The notes under the pieces were generated by a model. The model made no database searches, had not been told where the DNA came from, and was given only the letters and a program-made list of their open reading frames with translations. Source: DATBLE01 sp050258035 (GTDB lineage: Bacteria; Actinomycetota; Thermoleophilia; Gaiellales; Gaiellaceae). Taken from it: a DNA stretch of 64,000 nucleotides. Below, piece after piece: positions 16,602-24,161 of the stretch; position 1 is the first letter of the stretch, and every line of letters begins with the position of its first letter. The translations under genes were made by a program, and so were the position numbers. The stretch spans positions 15,451 to 79,450 of the forward strand of contig JBLMYA010000026.1 in the NCBI GenBank assembly GCA_050258035.1, in the 5' to 3' direction.

Positions 16602-17811
16602 CGGTCTCGTGCGGGATCAGCGAGGCGACGAGCGGGATCGCAGCCAGCACCGGCAGCGCGCAGACCGGCCAGAGCATCCCGTAGCCGTCAGTCTTCGAGA
16701 GGTACGGCTTCATCACGTCGATCATCACGCCGGCGACCAGCGGCCCGACGAGCAGGCCGAGCCCTTTCGTCGTCGTCGCGAGGCCGGAGATCGCGCCCCG
16801 GTGCTGCGCGGGCATCAGCTTGAAGAGGAGCGCCCACGAGAGCGTCATCACCGTGCCACCGGCGGCCGCGACCGGAAGGATCAGCCCGTAGTACCAGTTG
16901 CGCCACTCCTGAGCGAGCCCCGCAACGAGCAGACCGGCGCCGTAGACGAACGACGCGACGAAGATCACGCGGGCCAGGCCCCAGCGGTTGCCGAGCTTCC
17001 ACGAGCCGAGCGCTGCGAGCACGTAGCCGACGGCGACGGTCGCCAGCACGGCCGACGAGGTCGAGAGCGGCTGGCCGAGGCCCTTGGTGATGTAGAGGAC
17101 GACGAACGTCCGCATCGCCGCGAACGTCCCTTCCCAGGCGGCGTTCGCGAAGAGGAAGCGCCGGACCTCGGGAACCTCGACGAAGACGGCCCAGCTCGTC
17201 CGCACATAGCTGCGCACACCGCGGAAGACGCGCGAGCCCTCGCTCTCGGCCTCCTGCACGAAAACGATGGCGGCGCCGCAGGCGGCGGTGGTGGCGACCG
17301 CTGCGAGCAGGAACGGAGCAGGCTCCCAGACCTTGAACAGGAACCCGCCGGCAACCAGGGCGATGCCGAGCGCGGAGCCGCGCAGAACGTGCTGGATCCC
17401 CTGGGAACGGCCGTACATGCTCTCGTGCAGCACGTCCGGGTACAGCCCGCGGTACGGCGGCTCGTAGACGTAGTAGGCGAAGAAGAACGCCAGGACGATC
17501 AGCGTCATCGTCCAGATGTTCGGCATGAAGGCGAGGATCGCCAGGCAGAAGCCGATCGGACCGAGCGCGGCGAGCATGAACGGACGGCGGCGGCCCATCG
17601 GCGTCTTGAAGGTGTCGCTCCACGGGCCGATCACGAGCGGGAGCGTGAGCGCGAAGGCTCCCTCGGCGGCCAGCACCGCGGCGATCATCGTGTTCGAGTC
17701 GGTGAACTTCTCGAGCAGCGGGGGGAGGTAGGCGGCCGTGGTGGTGATCGAGAAGGCGAGGCCGAAGGCGCCGAGCCCGAGGATCCAGACGATGCCCCGA
17801 CGGGTCGTCAT
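16570..17811 (-). CDS. MFS transporter
   Basis: 413 aa with about 12 membrane helices. The MFS loop-2 signature appears as GPWSDTFKTPMGRRRPFML (about 62-80), and the related loop 8-9 region as LGNRWG. It is placed directly after the TetR gene, with the ATG at 17811 overlapping the regulator's TGA (ATGA), so both are in one transcript and the regulator may control export or import through this carrier. The Asp-rich GRRRP variant is common in the GPH/sugar-like and SLC45-like branches; the substrate is not predictable. No periplasmic partner is nearby. Confidence 0.85.
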   Translation of the reverse strand: MTTRRGIVWILGLGAFGLAFSITTTAAYLPPLLEKFTDSNTMIAAVLAAEGAFALTLPLVIGPWSDTFKTPMGRRRPFMLAALGPIGFCLAILAFMPNIWTMTLIVLAFFFAYYVYEPPYRGLYPDVLHESMYGRSQGIQHVLRGSALGIALVAGGFLFKVWEPAPFLLAAVATTAACGAAIVFVQEAESEGSRVFRGVRSYVRTSWAVFVEVPEVRRFLFANAAWEGTFAAMRTFVVLYITKGLGQPLSTSSAVLATVAVGYVLAALGSWKLGNRWGLARVIFVASFVYGAGLLVAGLAQEWRNWYYGLILPVAAAGGTVMTLSWALLFKLMPAQHRGAISGLATTTKGLGLLVGPLVAGVMIDVMKPYLSKTDGYGMLWPVCALPVLAAIPLVASLIPHETASGNAEPQPS

Positions 17812-18407
17812 CGGACCGCCACCCCGTCGCAGACGACGTCGACCACCGTCTGCTCCGCCCGTACGACGTCCTCGTCGCCGTCCGGGAGCTGCCCGAGCAC
17901 CCAGCCCGTCAGGATCTCCTCGATCGCCCCGTAGAAGATCCAGGACAGGAGGCGCGCGTCGAGATCCGAGCGGAACACCGCCTCGCGCTGGCCCTGGGCG
18001 ACGATCCGCTCGATCGCCTCGAACGCCTGTGCGAGCTCGCCGACCTGCCGCTGCACCTGCGGGCTGCGCCCGATCTCCCGGACCAGCACGCGGACGAGAT
18101 CCGGGTCGCGCCGCCAGGAACCGAGCAGGATCGCGGCGACGTGGCGGAGCCGCTCGCGCGGCGACTCCCGGGAGGTCTCGACCCCCCGGAACGCCTCGAG
18201 CACGTCCCTCCACGCGTCGCGGAAGACCGCCTCCAGGACCTCCTCCTTCGAGGTGAAGTAGTGGTAGAGCAGACCGTGCGCGACACCTGCCTCCTGGGTG
18301 ATGTCGCCGACACGGCAGTCGTGGTAGCCGCTGCGGGCGAAGACCCGGACCGCCGCGCCGAGCAGGAGCCGGCGCTTCTCCTCCTGGGCGATTGACCGGT
18401 CAGTCAA
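17808..18407 (-). CDS. TetR/AcrR-family regulator (FadR-like candidate)
   Basis: 199 aa from a TTG at 18407. The N-terminal helix-turn-helix is clear: RRLLLGAAVRVFARSGYHD, VGDITQEAGVAHGLLYHYF, TSKEEVLEAVF. The C-terminal all-helical ligand pocket (about 75-195) is of the FadR/TetR_C type. No ATG or GTG is in frame near the HTH start, so the TTG is the best start; it falls inside the palindrome at 18391-18408, so the protein would repress its own gene. Divergent to a racemase-like acyl-CoA gene, and with the same palindrome at the acyl-CoA dehydrogenase, it is a good candidate for an acyl-CoA sensor (inference). Confidence 0.88.
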   Translation of the reverse strand: MTDRSIAQEEKRRLLLGAAVRVFARSGYHDCRVGDITQEAGVAHGLLYHYFTSKEEVLEAVFRDAWRDVLEAFRGVETSRESPRERLRHVAAILLGSWRRDPDLVRVLVREIGRSPQVQRQVGELAQAFEAIERIVAQGQREAVFRSDLDARLLSWIFYGAIEEILTGWVLGQLPDGDEDVVRAEQTVVDVVCDGVAVR

Positions 18408-18408
18408 G
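18391..18408 (+). promoter_or_regulatory. TetR operator between the regulator and the racemase-like gene
   Basis: ATTGACCGGTCAGTCAAG contains the perfect core TTGAC-N6-GTCAA and matches 16 of 18 positions of the site at 8088-8105. It covers the first codons of the TetR gene and the -35 hexamer of the divergent gene, so one bound dimer could control both. Confidence 0.78.
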
Positions 18409-18422
18409 GCTTGCCCATAGTA
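18392..18422. promoter_or_regulatory. Overlapping divergent promoters of the TetR and racemase-like genes
   Basis: Plus strand: TTGACC (18392-18397), 18 bases, CATAGT (18416-18421), with GTG 7 bases later, so a leaderless message. Minus strand: the -10 TACTAT is 18417-18422, i.e. almost the same base pairs, and the regulator's TTG lies 9 bases on. The two polymerases would exclude each other. Confidence 0.5.
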
Positions 18423-18428
18423 GTGGTC

Positions 18429-19382
18429 GTGTCTGCGCTCAGCGACACGCTGGTCGTCGACTTCACCCGGTACCTGCCGGGGCCGTTCGCGAGCCGGGAA
18501 CTCCGGCGGCTGGGCGCGCGCATCGTTCGCGTGGAGCCCCCGGAGGGCGATCCGATGCGGTCGACGGTGCCCACGTGGCACGACGCCGTCAACGCCGGCA
18601 AGGAGTCGGTCGTCTGCGACCTGAAGAACGAGACGGGGCTTGCCCTGGCGAACGCCCTGTGTGCCCGCGCCGACGTCGTCCTCGACGGCTTCCGACCCGG
18701 CGTCCTCGAGCGGGTCGGTCTCGTCGTGCCGGACACGGCCGTCCTCTGCTCGCTGACCGGCTTCGGTGTCGGCAATCGCCACGAGCTCCGGGCGGGCCAC
18801 GACGTCAACTACCTCGGGTGGGCCGGCGTGCTCTCCGATACCGCGCCCTCGATGCCGCCGACGCAGGTCGCCGACCTCGCCGCCGGCGGCCTCTCCGCGG
18901 CGCTCGAGGTGGTCGCGGCCCTGCTGGAGCGGGAACGCACCGGCCGCGGAACCCGCGTCGTCGTCTCGATGACGCATGGGTCGCACCGTCTCGTCGCCCA
19001 CCGGCTGGAGGGCCTGCCCGAGCGCCTGCTCACGGGCGGGATCGCCTGCTACCGGATCTACCCGACCGCCGACGGCCGCTGGCTGACCGTCGGGGCTCTC
19101 GAGCCCAAGTTCTGGCAGCGGCTGTGCGAGGTCGTCGGGCGCCCCGAGCTCGCCGAGCGCCAGTTCGACCCCGAACAGGAGGCAGTCGCAGACGAGCTCG
19201 CCACGACGATTGCGGCACGGCCGCTGGCGGAGTGGCTGGAGCTGATGGACGGCGAGGACGTCTCGGCGGGCCCGGTCTGGACGATCGAGGAGGCGGCGGC
19301 GGAGTTCGGCTTCGAGCGGGACGGCCCCGCGCCCGCCCTCGGCGAGCACACGGGTGCCTGGCGAGCGGCGCTGGGGGTCTAG
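18429..19382 (+). CDS. CaiB/BaiF family protein, alpha-methylacyl-CoA racemase-like
   Basis: 317 aa from GTG at 18429 (a GTG at 18423 is an alternative). Family III CoA-transferase fold: VVDFTRYLPGPFASRELRRLG, IVRVEPPEGDP, DGFRPGVLERVGL. AGHDVNYLGWAGVLS supplies the His, and ADLAAGG the Asp, that act as the acid/base pair in alpha-methylacyl-CoA racemase. That enzyme interconverts 2R and 2S methyl-branched acyl-CoAs before beta-oxidation. It is shorter than the usual 360 residues, with a reduced C-terminal part. It is divergent from the TetR gene, sharing its operator, which ties it to the acyl-CoA regulon. Confidence 0.85.
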   Translation: MSALSDTLVVDFTRYLPGPFASRELRRLGARIVRVEPPEGDPMRSTVPTWHDAVNAGKESVVCDLKNETGLALANALCARADVVLDGFRPGVLERVGLVVPDTAVLCSLTGFGVGNRHELRAGHDVNYLGWAGVLSDTAPSMPPTQVADLAAGGLSAALEVVAALLERERTGRGTRVVVSMTHGSHRLVAHRLEGLPERLLTGGIACYRIYPTADGRWLTVGALEPKFWQRLCEVVGRPELAERQFDPEQEAVADELATTIAARPLAEWLELMDGEDVSAGPVWTIEEAAAEFGFERDGPAPALGEHTGAWRAALGV

Positions 19383-20056
19383 CCGAGGCCGAGGGCCGCA
19401 GAGAGCCCCCAGAGGTCCGGGAGCCGCTCGACACCGTCGGGCTGCCGAGCGTCACGGTCGATCAGGACCGTGTGCATCCCGAGCGCGGCGGCACCCTCGA
19501 TGTCGTCTTCGATGGAGTCGCCGACCATGGCCGCGTCGGCCGGCAGAACGCCGATCAGCTCGAGTGCGGCCAGGAAGATCGACTCGTGCGGCTTGATCCA
19601 GCCGTGCGCGCGGGAGGCGACCGCGCAGTCGACGTCGAGCCGGTGGTGAGCGACGAAGTCCGAGATCTCCCGGCCGCCGTTCGAGACGAGACCGAGCTTC
19701 AGCCCGCGTGTCCTGAGCTCCCGCAGCACCGGGAGGACGTCGTCGTACAGGTCGAAGTTCTCGGAACGCTCCCAGGCGCGGGTCATCTCCACGGCCAGGT
19801 CTTTCGCCGTCTCGGCGTCGCCGCCCATTCCGCGGACGATCCGCTCGGTGAAGGCGAACCAGAGCTCCTCGTCGTGGCGGAGCTCCGGGTGGCGCTCGAG
19901 CGAGGCGAGCGCGGCCGTCCTGGCCTCGACATACCGCGCCGGGTCGAGGTCGAGGCCGTATCGCTCACCCATCCGACGGTAGCCGTCCGGGCCGAGGTCG
20001 GGCCCGGGCTTCGCGAGCGTGAAGTCGACGTCGAACAGAACGGCTCGGAGGGTCAC
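19379..20056 (-). CDS. HAD-superfamily hydrolase (subfamily IA)
   Basis: 225 aa, GTG start. Motif I is unusual: LFDVDFTLAKPG (residues 7-18), with both Asp but Phe where Gly is normal (DxDxT kept). Motif II LVSNGG, motif III Lys in WIKPHESIF, and motif IV VGDSIEDDIEGAAALGM follow. These phosphatases act on small sugar or nucleotide phosphates in the cytoplasm. The cap domain (about 20-95) is helical. The stop overlaps that of the convergent racemase-like gene within CTAG. A specific substrate cannot be given. Confidence 0.88.
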   Translation of the reverse strand: MTLRAVLFDVDFTLAKPGPDLGPDGYRRMGERYGLDLDPARYVEARTAALASLERHPELRHDEELWFAFTERIVRGMGGDAETAKDLAVEMTRAWERSENFDLYDDVLPVLRELRTRGLKLGLVSNGGREISDFVAHHRLDVDCAVASRAHGWIKPHESIFLAALELIGVLPADAAMVGDSIEDDIEGAAALGMHTVLIDRDARQPDGVERLPDLWGLSAALGLG

Positions 20057-20166
20057 CCGACAAGGGTTATACCCGGCAGCCCGGGCCGCGGAAGCCGTCG
20101 GACGGACGCACGTTCTGATCCATGCGAGCGACGCGGGCGACGCCGGCTGAGGAAGACCTGGGAGAC

Positions 20167-20193
20167 ACGCGGGGGAACCCCGTTCCCCCGCGT
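20167..20193 (-). terminator. Terminator after tRNA-Pro
   Basis: Perfect 12-bp inverted repeat ACGCGGGGGAAC (20167-20178), loop CCC, GTTCCCCCGCGT (20182-20193), starting 8 bases after the tRNA 3' end. It has no U tract, as is common in high-GC actinobacteria. The GGGGGAAC...GTTCCCCC core recurs after rpoC. Confidence 0.75.
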
Positions 20194-20200
20194 CGACCAG

Positions 20201-20274
20201 TCGGGGTGCCCAGATTTGAACTGGGGGCCTCTCCGACCCGAACGGAGCGCGCTACCAGGCTGCGCCACACCCCG
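20201..20274 (-). tRNA. tRNA-Pro, anticodon CGG
   Basis: 74 nt on the minus strand folds fully: acceptor CGGGGTG/CACCCCG, U8 G9, D arm GCGC-AGCCTGGTA-GCGC, anticodon arm CTCCG-TTCGGGT-CGGAG with CGG at positions 34-36, variable AGGCC, T arm CCCAG-TTCAAAT-CTGGG, discriminator A. It reads CCG codons, which are frequent in this high-GC genome. CCA is not encoded. Confidence 0.95.
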
Positions 20275-20318
20275 AGGCGGGTACAGGGTACCCGAGCGGC
20301 TGACACAATCGCTCTCGG

Positions 20319-21062
20319 ATGGCGCGGCGCGACGAGATCCTCGAGTACGCGGCGGAGCTGCTCGACCTCGCCGCATTCTCCGACTACGGACCGCAGGGGC
20401 TGCAGGTCGTCGGCGCCGACGAGGTGGCGAAGGTGGTCTGCGCCGTGTCCTCCTCGCTCGAGCTGTTCCAGCGGGCCGCGGCGGCGGGTGCCCAGCTCGT
20501 CGTCGTGCACCACGGGCTCCTCTGGAACAACGAGTCGCGCGTGATCGACGCGCGTGTTCGCCGGCGACTGCAGGCCCTGTTCGACGCCGACCTGACGCTC
20601 GCCGCCTACCACCTGGCGCTGGACGCCCACCCGGAGGTGGGGAACAACGCGCTCCTCGCGCACGAGCTGGGCATCGTGGACGTCGAGCCGTTCGTCGACA
20701 TCGGCCGGCGCGGCCGCTTCCCCACGCCCGAGCCGCTCGAGTCCGTCCTCGCCCGCGTCAGAGAGCGGATCGCCCCCGAGCCGCTCGTCTTCGCAGAGGG
20801 GGCCGAGCTCGTCGAGCGGGTCGGGATCGTGTCCGGCGGAGGCGGACACCACCTCGCCGATGCGGCCGCCGCCGGTTGCGATCTCTTCCTGACCGGCGAG
20901 CCGGAGGAGCCGAGCCTCCACCTCGCGCGCGAGCTCGGGATCAGCTTCGTCGCCGCCGGCCACTACGCGACCGAGCGGCTCGGCGTCCGGGCGCTCACGG
21001 CGCGGCTCGCCGAGCGGTTCGCGCTCGACTGGGAGTTCGTCGAGCTGCCGAACCCCGTTTGA
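20319..21062 (+). CDS. NIF3-like dinuclear metal protein (GTP cyclohydrolase I type 2/DUF34)
   Basis: 247 aa, in the short range for the family. Metal-site motifs are present: VVVHHGLLWN (His pair, about 66-75), AAYHLALDAHPEVGNNALLA (about 91-110), a TGE in LFLTGEPEE and AAGHYATE (His and Glu near the end). NIF3 proteins form toroidal hexamers with a two-metal centre; the true substrate in bacteria is not established. It begins 45 bases beyond the tRNA gene on the opposite strand. The 3' end carries a promoter-like element for the next small gene. Confidence 0.9.
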   Translation: MARRDEILEYAAELLDLAAFSDYGPQGLQVVGADEVAKVVCAVSSSLELFQRAAAAGAQLVVVHHGLLWNNESRVIDARVRRRLQALFDADLTLAAYHLALDAHPEVGNNALLAHELGIVDVEPFVDIGRRGRFPTPEPLESVLARVRERIAPEPLVFAEGAELVERVGIVSGGGGHHLADAAAAGCDLFLTGEPEEPSLHLARELGISFVAAGHYATERLGVRALTARLAERFALDWEFVELPNPV

Positions 21063-21087
21063 GGTTGTCGCGGTCGGGGAGTATCCT
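21059..21087 (+). promoter_or_regulatory. Candidate promoter for the 56-aa HTH protein
   Basis: TTGAGG (21059-21064) and TATCCT (21082-21087) are 17 bases apart, overlapping the NIF3-like stop codon. Initiation near 21094 would give a leader of about 137 bases before the ATG at 21231. Confidence 0.5.
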
Positions 21088-21230
21088 CAGAGGTGACCAT
21101 GCTTCGTCCGGAGGAGCGGGACCTCTGATCTCCCGCACCACCAACCGGAAGGCTTCGACCGAGCCCGTCGGCGCCACAGTCATGACGACTGCAGCGCAGG
21201 CGGGTTTTCTCATTTCGTGGAAGGAGCGTC

Positions 21231-21401
21231 ATGCCGAATCACCTCACGCCTGAAGAGCTGTCGAAGGAGCTCGGGATCGAGCGGACGGAGGTGATCCGGG
21301 TCTGTCTGCAGGAAGGCGTCCCGATCTACCAGGGAAAGATCGACAAGTCGCTCTTCCAGGCGCAACTCCAGGCGATCGGCGCGGCCGCTCCGAAGCACTA
21401 G
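21231..21401 (+). CDS. 56-aa helix-turn-helix-like small protein
   Basis: ATG at 21231 with a strong AAGGAGCG 4 bases upstream. The product MPNHLTPEELSKELGIERTE... contains a clear HTH pattern (LTPEELSKELGIERTEVIRV, residues 5-24), a second helix, and a C-terminal helix KSLFQAQLQAIG. It is too small for an additional effector domain. It may bind DNA as a dimer or act on another protein, comparable with excisionase/MerR-like minimal HTH proteins. It is preceded by an unusually long leader for so small a gene. Nothing in the neighbourhood (NIF3-like, Ku) gives a function. Confidence 0.75.
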   Translation: MPNHLTPEELSKELGIERTEVIRVCLQEGVPIYQGKIDKSLFQAQLQAIGAAAPKH

Positions 21402-21424
21402 ACGCTTCGCAGAGAGCGTCGCTG

Positions 21425-22288
21425 CTACTTCTTGGCGGCGGCGCGGCGGGCGCGGGGCTTCGCGGCCTGCTCGTCCTTCTCCGGAGCCCTGCGCTTCTTC
21501 GCGTCGGCGACGCTCTGCTTGAGCGCTGCCATCAGATCGATCACCGGCGCCTCCTCGATCGGTTCGGGCTCCTCGATCGGCTGGCCGGCGAGCTTCGCCT
21601 CCAGCATCGTGCGGAGATCCTGGCGGTACTCGCTCGTCAACTGCCCGCGCGGGTCGAACTCGCCGACGAGGCTCTCGACCAGCTGGCGCGCGAGGTCGAG
21701 CTCCGCCTTCTTCGGCGCAGCCGCCTCGTCGGTCGCCTCGTCGATCTCAGCCTGTGAGTACACGTCCTCCGCGACGAACATCGTCTCGAGCACGAGCGCG
21801 TCACCCTTCGGTCGGATCAGGCACAGCTTCTCCTTGCCCGCGAGCACGAAGCGGCCGATCGCCCCGACTCCCTCCTCTGCCAGCACGTCCCGGAGGAGTA
21901 CGTACGGGCGGAGTGCGGCCGCAGCGTTCGCCGGCACCAGGAAGTAGGTGCGGTCGAAGTAGACCGGATCGACCTCGTCGAGCGGGACGAACCGCTCGAT
22001 GTCGATCGACCGCGAGGTGTTCTGGCGCTCGATCGCCTCCAGGTCGGCGTCCTCGACGATCACGAACTGGCCCTTCGCCACCTCCCAGCCCCGAACGATC
22101 TCGTCGCTCTCGACCTCGCGTTCGTGGACGGGGCACCAGCGCCGGTTCTTGATCGGTGTCCTGCATTCGGCATGCAGCTGCCGAAACGACACGTCGGAGG
22201 CACGCGCAGACGGCTTCGTCGCGGGAGCCAGCCCGACGGGAATCGTGACCAGGCTGAAGCTGATCGATCCGTTCCAGGTCGTCCGCAT
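21425..22288 (-). CDS. ku: Ku protein (non-homologous end joining)
   Basis: 287 aa, typical of bacterial Ku. The N-terminal strand WNGSISFSLVTIPVGL and the core DVSFRQLHAECRTPIKNRRWCP, EIVRGWEVAKGQFVIVED and TYFLVPA define the DNA-encircling domain. The C-terminal about 50 residues are Lys/Ala/Arg-rich (KKRRAPEKDEQ..., KPRARRAAAKK), like the lysine-rich tails that help DNA threading and bridging. Ku binds double-strand ends and recruits LigD. No ligD is in the window; the NAD ligase at 27.7 kb is not its usual partner. Divergent from the acyl-CoA synthetase, 60 bases away. Confidence 0.95.
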   Translation of the reverse strand: MRTTWNGSISFSLVTIPVGLAPATKPSARASDVSFRQLHAECRTPIKNRRWCPVHEREVESDEIVRGWEVAKGQFVIVEDADLEAIERQNTSRSIDIERFVPLDEVDPVYFDRTYFLVPANAAAALRPYVLLRDVLAEEGVGAIGRFVLAGKEKLCLIRPKGDALVLETMFVAEDVYSQAEIDEATDEAAAPKKAELDLARQLVESLVGEFDPRGQLTSEYRQDLRTMLEAKLAGQPIEEPEPIEEAPVIDLMAALKQSVADAKKRRAPEKDEQAAKPRARRAAAKK

Positions 22289-22348
22289 GGGAACGTGGGA
22301 ATTCTAGGCGGAATGGCCTTTCCCTCCCGCTGAGTACCCTTCGCGCCG

Positions 22349-24079
22349 ATGGCCGGGACGAGGACGATCGGCGCACTGTGGCGGAACGCGGCGGCGAGAG
22401 GCTCGCCGCGGCCGCCCTATCTCGCGGAGCGCGAGGGCACCTGGGTAGAGGTCTCCTGGCCGGAAGCGGCCCGCCGCGTCGACGACCTCGCGAACGGTCT
22501 GCTCGCCCTCGGCGTCCGAAAGGGCGACGCGTTCGCGATCATGGCGGCGACCAGCCTGGAGTGGTGCCTCTTCGACTTCGCGCTCGGCCTGATCGGCGCG
22601 ATCGGCGCCCCCGTCTACGCGAACAGCTCGCCCCGGGACACCTGCTACGTGATCGGCCATTCGGAGGCGGTCGGCGTCCTGGCCGAGGACGACGAGCAGC
22701 TGGCGAAGATCGACGAGGTGCGAGGCGATCTTCCCGACCTCCGGCACGTGCTCGGCTTCGCGGATCTACCCGAGCTCGAAGCACGCGGTCGCGAACATGC
22801 CGCCTCCTACCCGGACGCGCTCGACGCCGCCGCCGCGGCCGTCGACGAGGAGGATCTCTTCACCTACATCTACACCTCGGGCACGACCGGCCCCCCGAAG
22901 GGCTGCATGATCCGGCACCGCAACTACTACGAGATGGCGACGGTCGTGGACAAGCTGGAGCACCGGTTCGTCGGCCCCGAGGACACGCTCCTCCTGTATC
23001 TCCCGCTCGCCCACAACTACGGCCGTCTGATCCACCTCCAGGCGATCCACGTGGGCTACACGCTCGCCCTGTGTCGCGACCCGCTCCGGGTCGCCGAAGC
23101 GCTCGTCGCCGTCCGTCCCACGACCTTCCCGAGCGTGCCCCGCGTCTACGAGAAGGCGCACACCGCGGTCGCGTCGGGGCTCGCGGACGCTCGCGGACCG
23201 AGGCGGACGATCGCCAACTGGGCGCTCGGAGTCGGGCGCGAGGTCAGCCGCAGGCGCCAGGCCGGCGAGACGATCTCGCACTCGCTCGCCGTCCGCCACC
23301 GGATCGCCGACCGGCTCGTCTACTCGAAGGTCAAGGAGCGTTTCGGCGGGCGGCTCCGCCTCGCCAGCTCGGGTGGAGCTCCGCTGGCGCGCGAGGTGAT
23401 CGACCTGTTCGCCGCGCTCGACCTCCCGATCTACGAGGGCTACGGCCTGACCGAGTGCACGACCGCCTGCTCGACGAACCGGCCCGACGCCTTCAAGTTC
23501 GGCACGGTCGGCAAACCGTTGCCCGGGGTGGAGGCACGGGTGGCCGACGACGGCGAGCTGGAGATCCGCGGCCCCACCGTCTTCGCCGGCTACCTCAAGG
23601 ATCCCGAGGCGACGCGCGCGGTCCTCGGGGAGGACGGCTGGCTGCGCACCGGCGACATCGCCGAGATCGACGAGGACGGCTTCATCACCATTACCGACCG
23701 CAAGAAGGACGTCATCGTGACCTCGGGCGGAAAGAACGTCGCGCCCCAGAACATCGAGAACGAGCTGAAGTCGTCGCGGTACGTGTCACAGGCAATCGTG
23801 CTCGGCGACCGCAGGCCGTACGTCACGGCGCTCATCACGCTCGATCAGGACGAGGTGGCGAAGTGGCACGCCGACGGCGGCGGCGACACGGACACGCTCG
23901 TCCAGGGGATCGTCGACGAGGTCAACCGGAACCGCTCGCGCTACGAGCAGATCCGGCGCTTCGCTGTGCTGCCGCGGGAGTTCTCGGCCGAGGAAGGCGA
24001 GATCACACCGACTTTGAAGCTCAGGCGCCGCGTGGTGCAGGAGCACTTCGCCGACGCGATCGAGCGCCTGTATTCGTAG
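22349..24079 (+). CDS. Long-chain acyl-CoA synthetase (FadD15-like, AMP-forming)
   Basis: 576 aa. Adenylation motifs in order: YTSGTTGPPKGCM (P-loop, about 173-185), LPLAHNYGR, SSGGAPLAREV, YEGYGLTECTTACS, LRTGDIAEIDEDGFI (TGD near 430), DRKKDVIVTSGGKNVAPQNIE, and the C-terminal catalytic Lys in TPTLKLRRR. It activates fatty acids with ATP and CoA in the cytoplasm and would feed the acyl-CoA dehydrogenases here. The layout, without a membrane segment, is that of the AMP-forming FadD15 type. Its upstream region shows no copy of the TetR palindrome. Confidence 0.92.
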   Translation: MAGTRTIGALWRNAAARGSPRPPYLAEREGTWVEVSWPEAARRVDDLANGLLALGVRKGDAFAIMAATSLEWCLFDFALGLIGAIGAPVYANSSPRDTCYVIGHSEAVGVLAEDDEQLAKIDEVRGDLPDLRHVLGFADLPELEARGREHAASYPDALDAAAAAVDEEDLFTYIYTSGTTGPPKGCMIRHRNYYEMATVVDKLEHRFVGPEDTLLLYLPLAHNYGRLIHLQAIHVGYTLALCRDPLRVAEALVAVRPTTFPSVPRVYEKAHTAVASGLADARGPRRTIANWALGVGREVSRRRQAGETISHSLAVRHRIADRLVYSKVKERFGGRLRLASSGGAPLAREVIDLFAALDLPIYEGYGLTECTTACSTNRPDAFKFGTVGKPLPGVEARVADDGELEIRGPTVFAGYLKDPEATRAVLGEDGWLRTGDIAEIDEDGFITITDRKKDVIVTSGGKNVAPQNIENELKSSRYVSQAIVLGDRRPYVTALITLDQDEVAKWHADGGGDTDTLVQGIVDEVNRNRSRYEQIRRFAVLPREFSAEEGEITPTLKLRRRVVQEHFADAIERLYS

Positions 24080-24161
24080 TTCCGTCGCATGGAGAGCACG
24101 AGCGGGATCGCCGGAAGCCATCCGATCGGCAGAGCGGGGGAAGGCGAAGCCGCCGCGGGCG

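Noticed and set aside
20057..20200. Additional RNA gene next to tRNA-Pro
   Set aside because: The only foldable element is the terminator; no second cloverleaf or conserved ncRNA core is visible.
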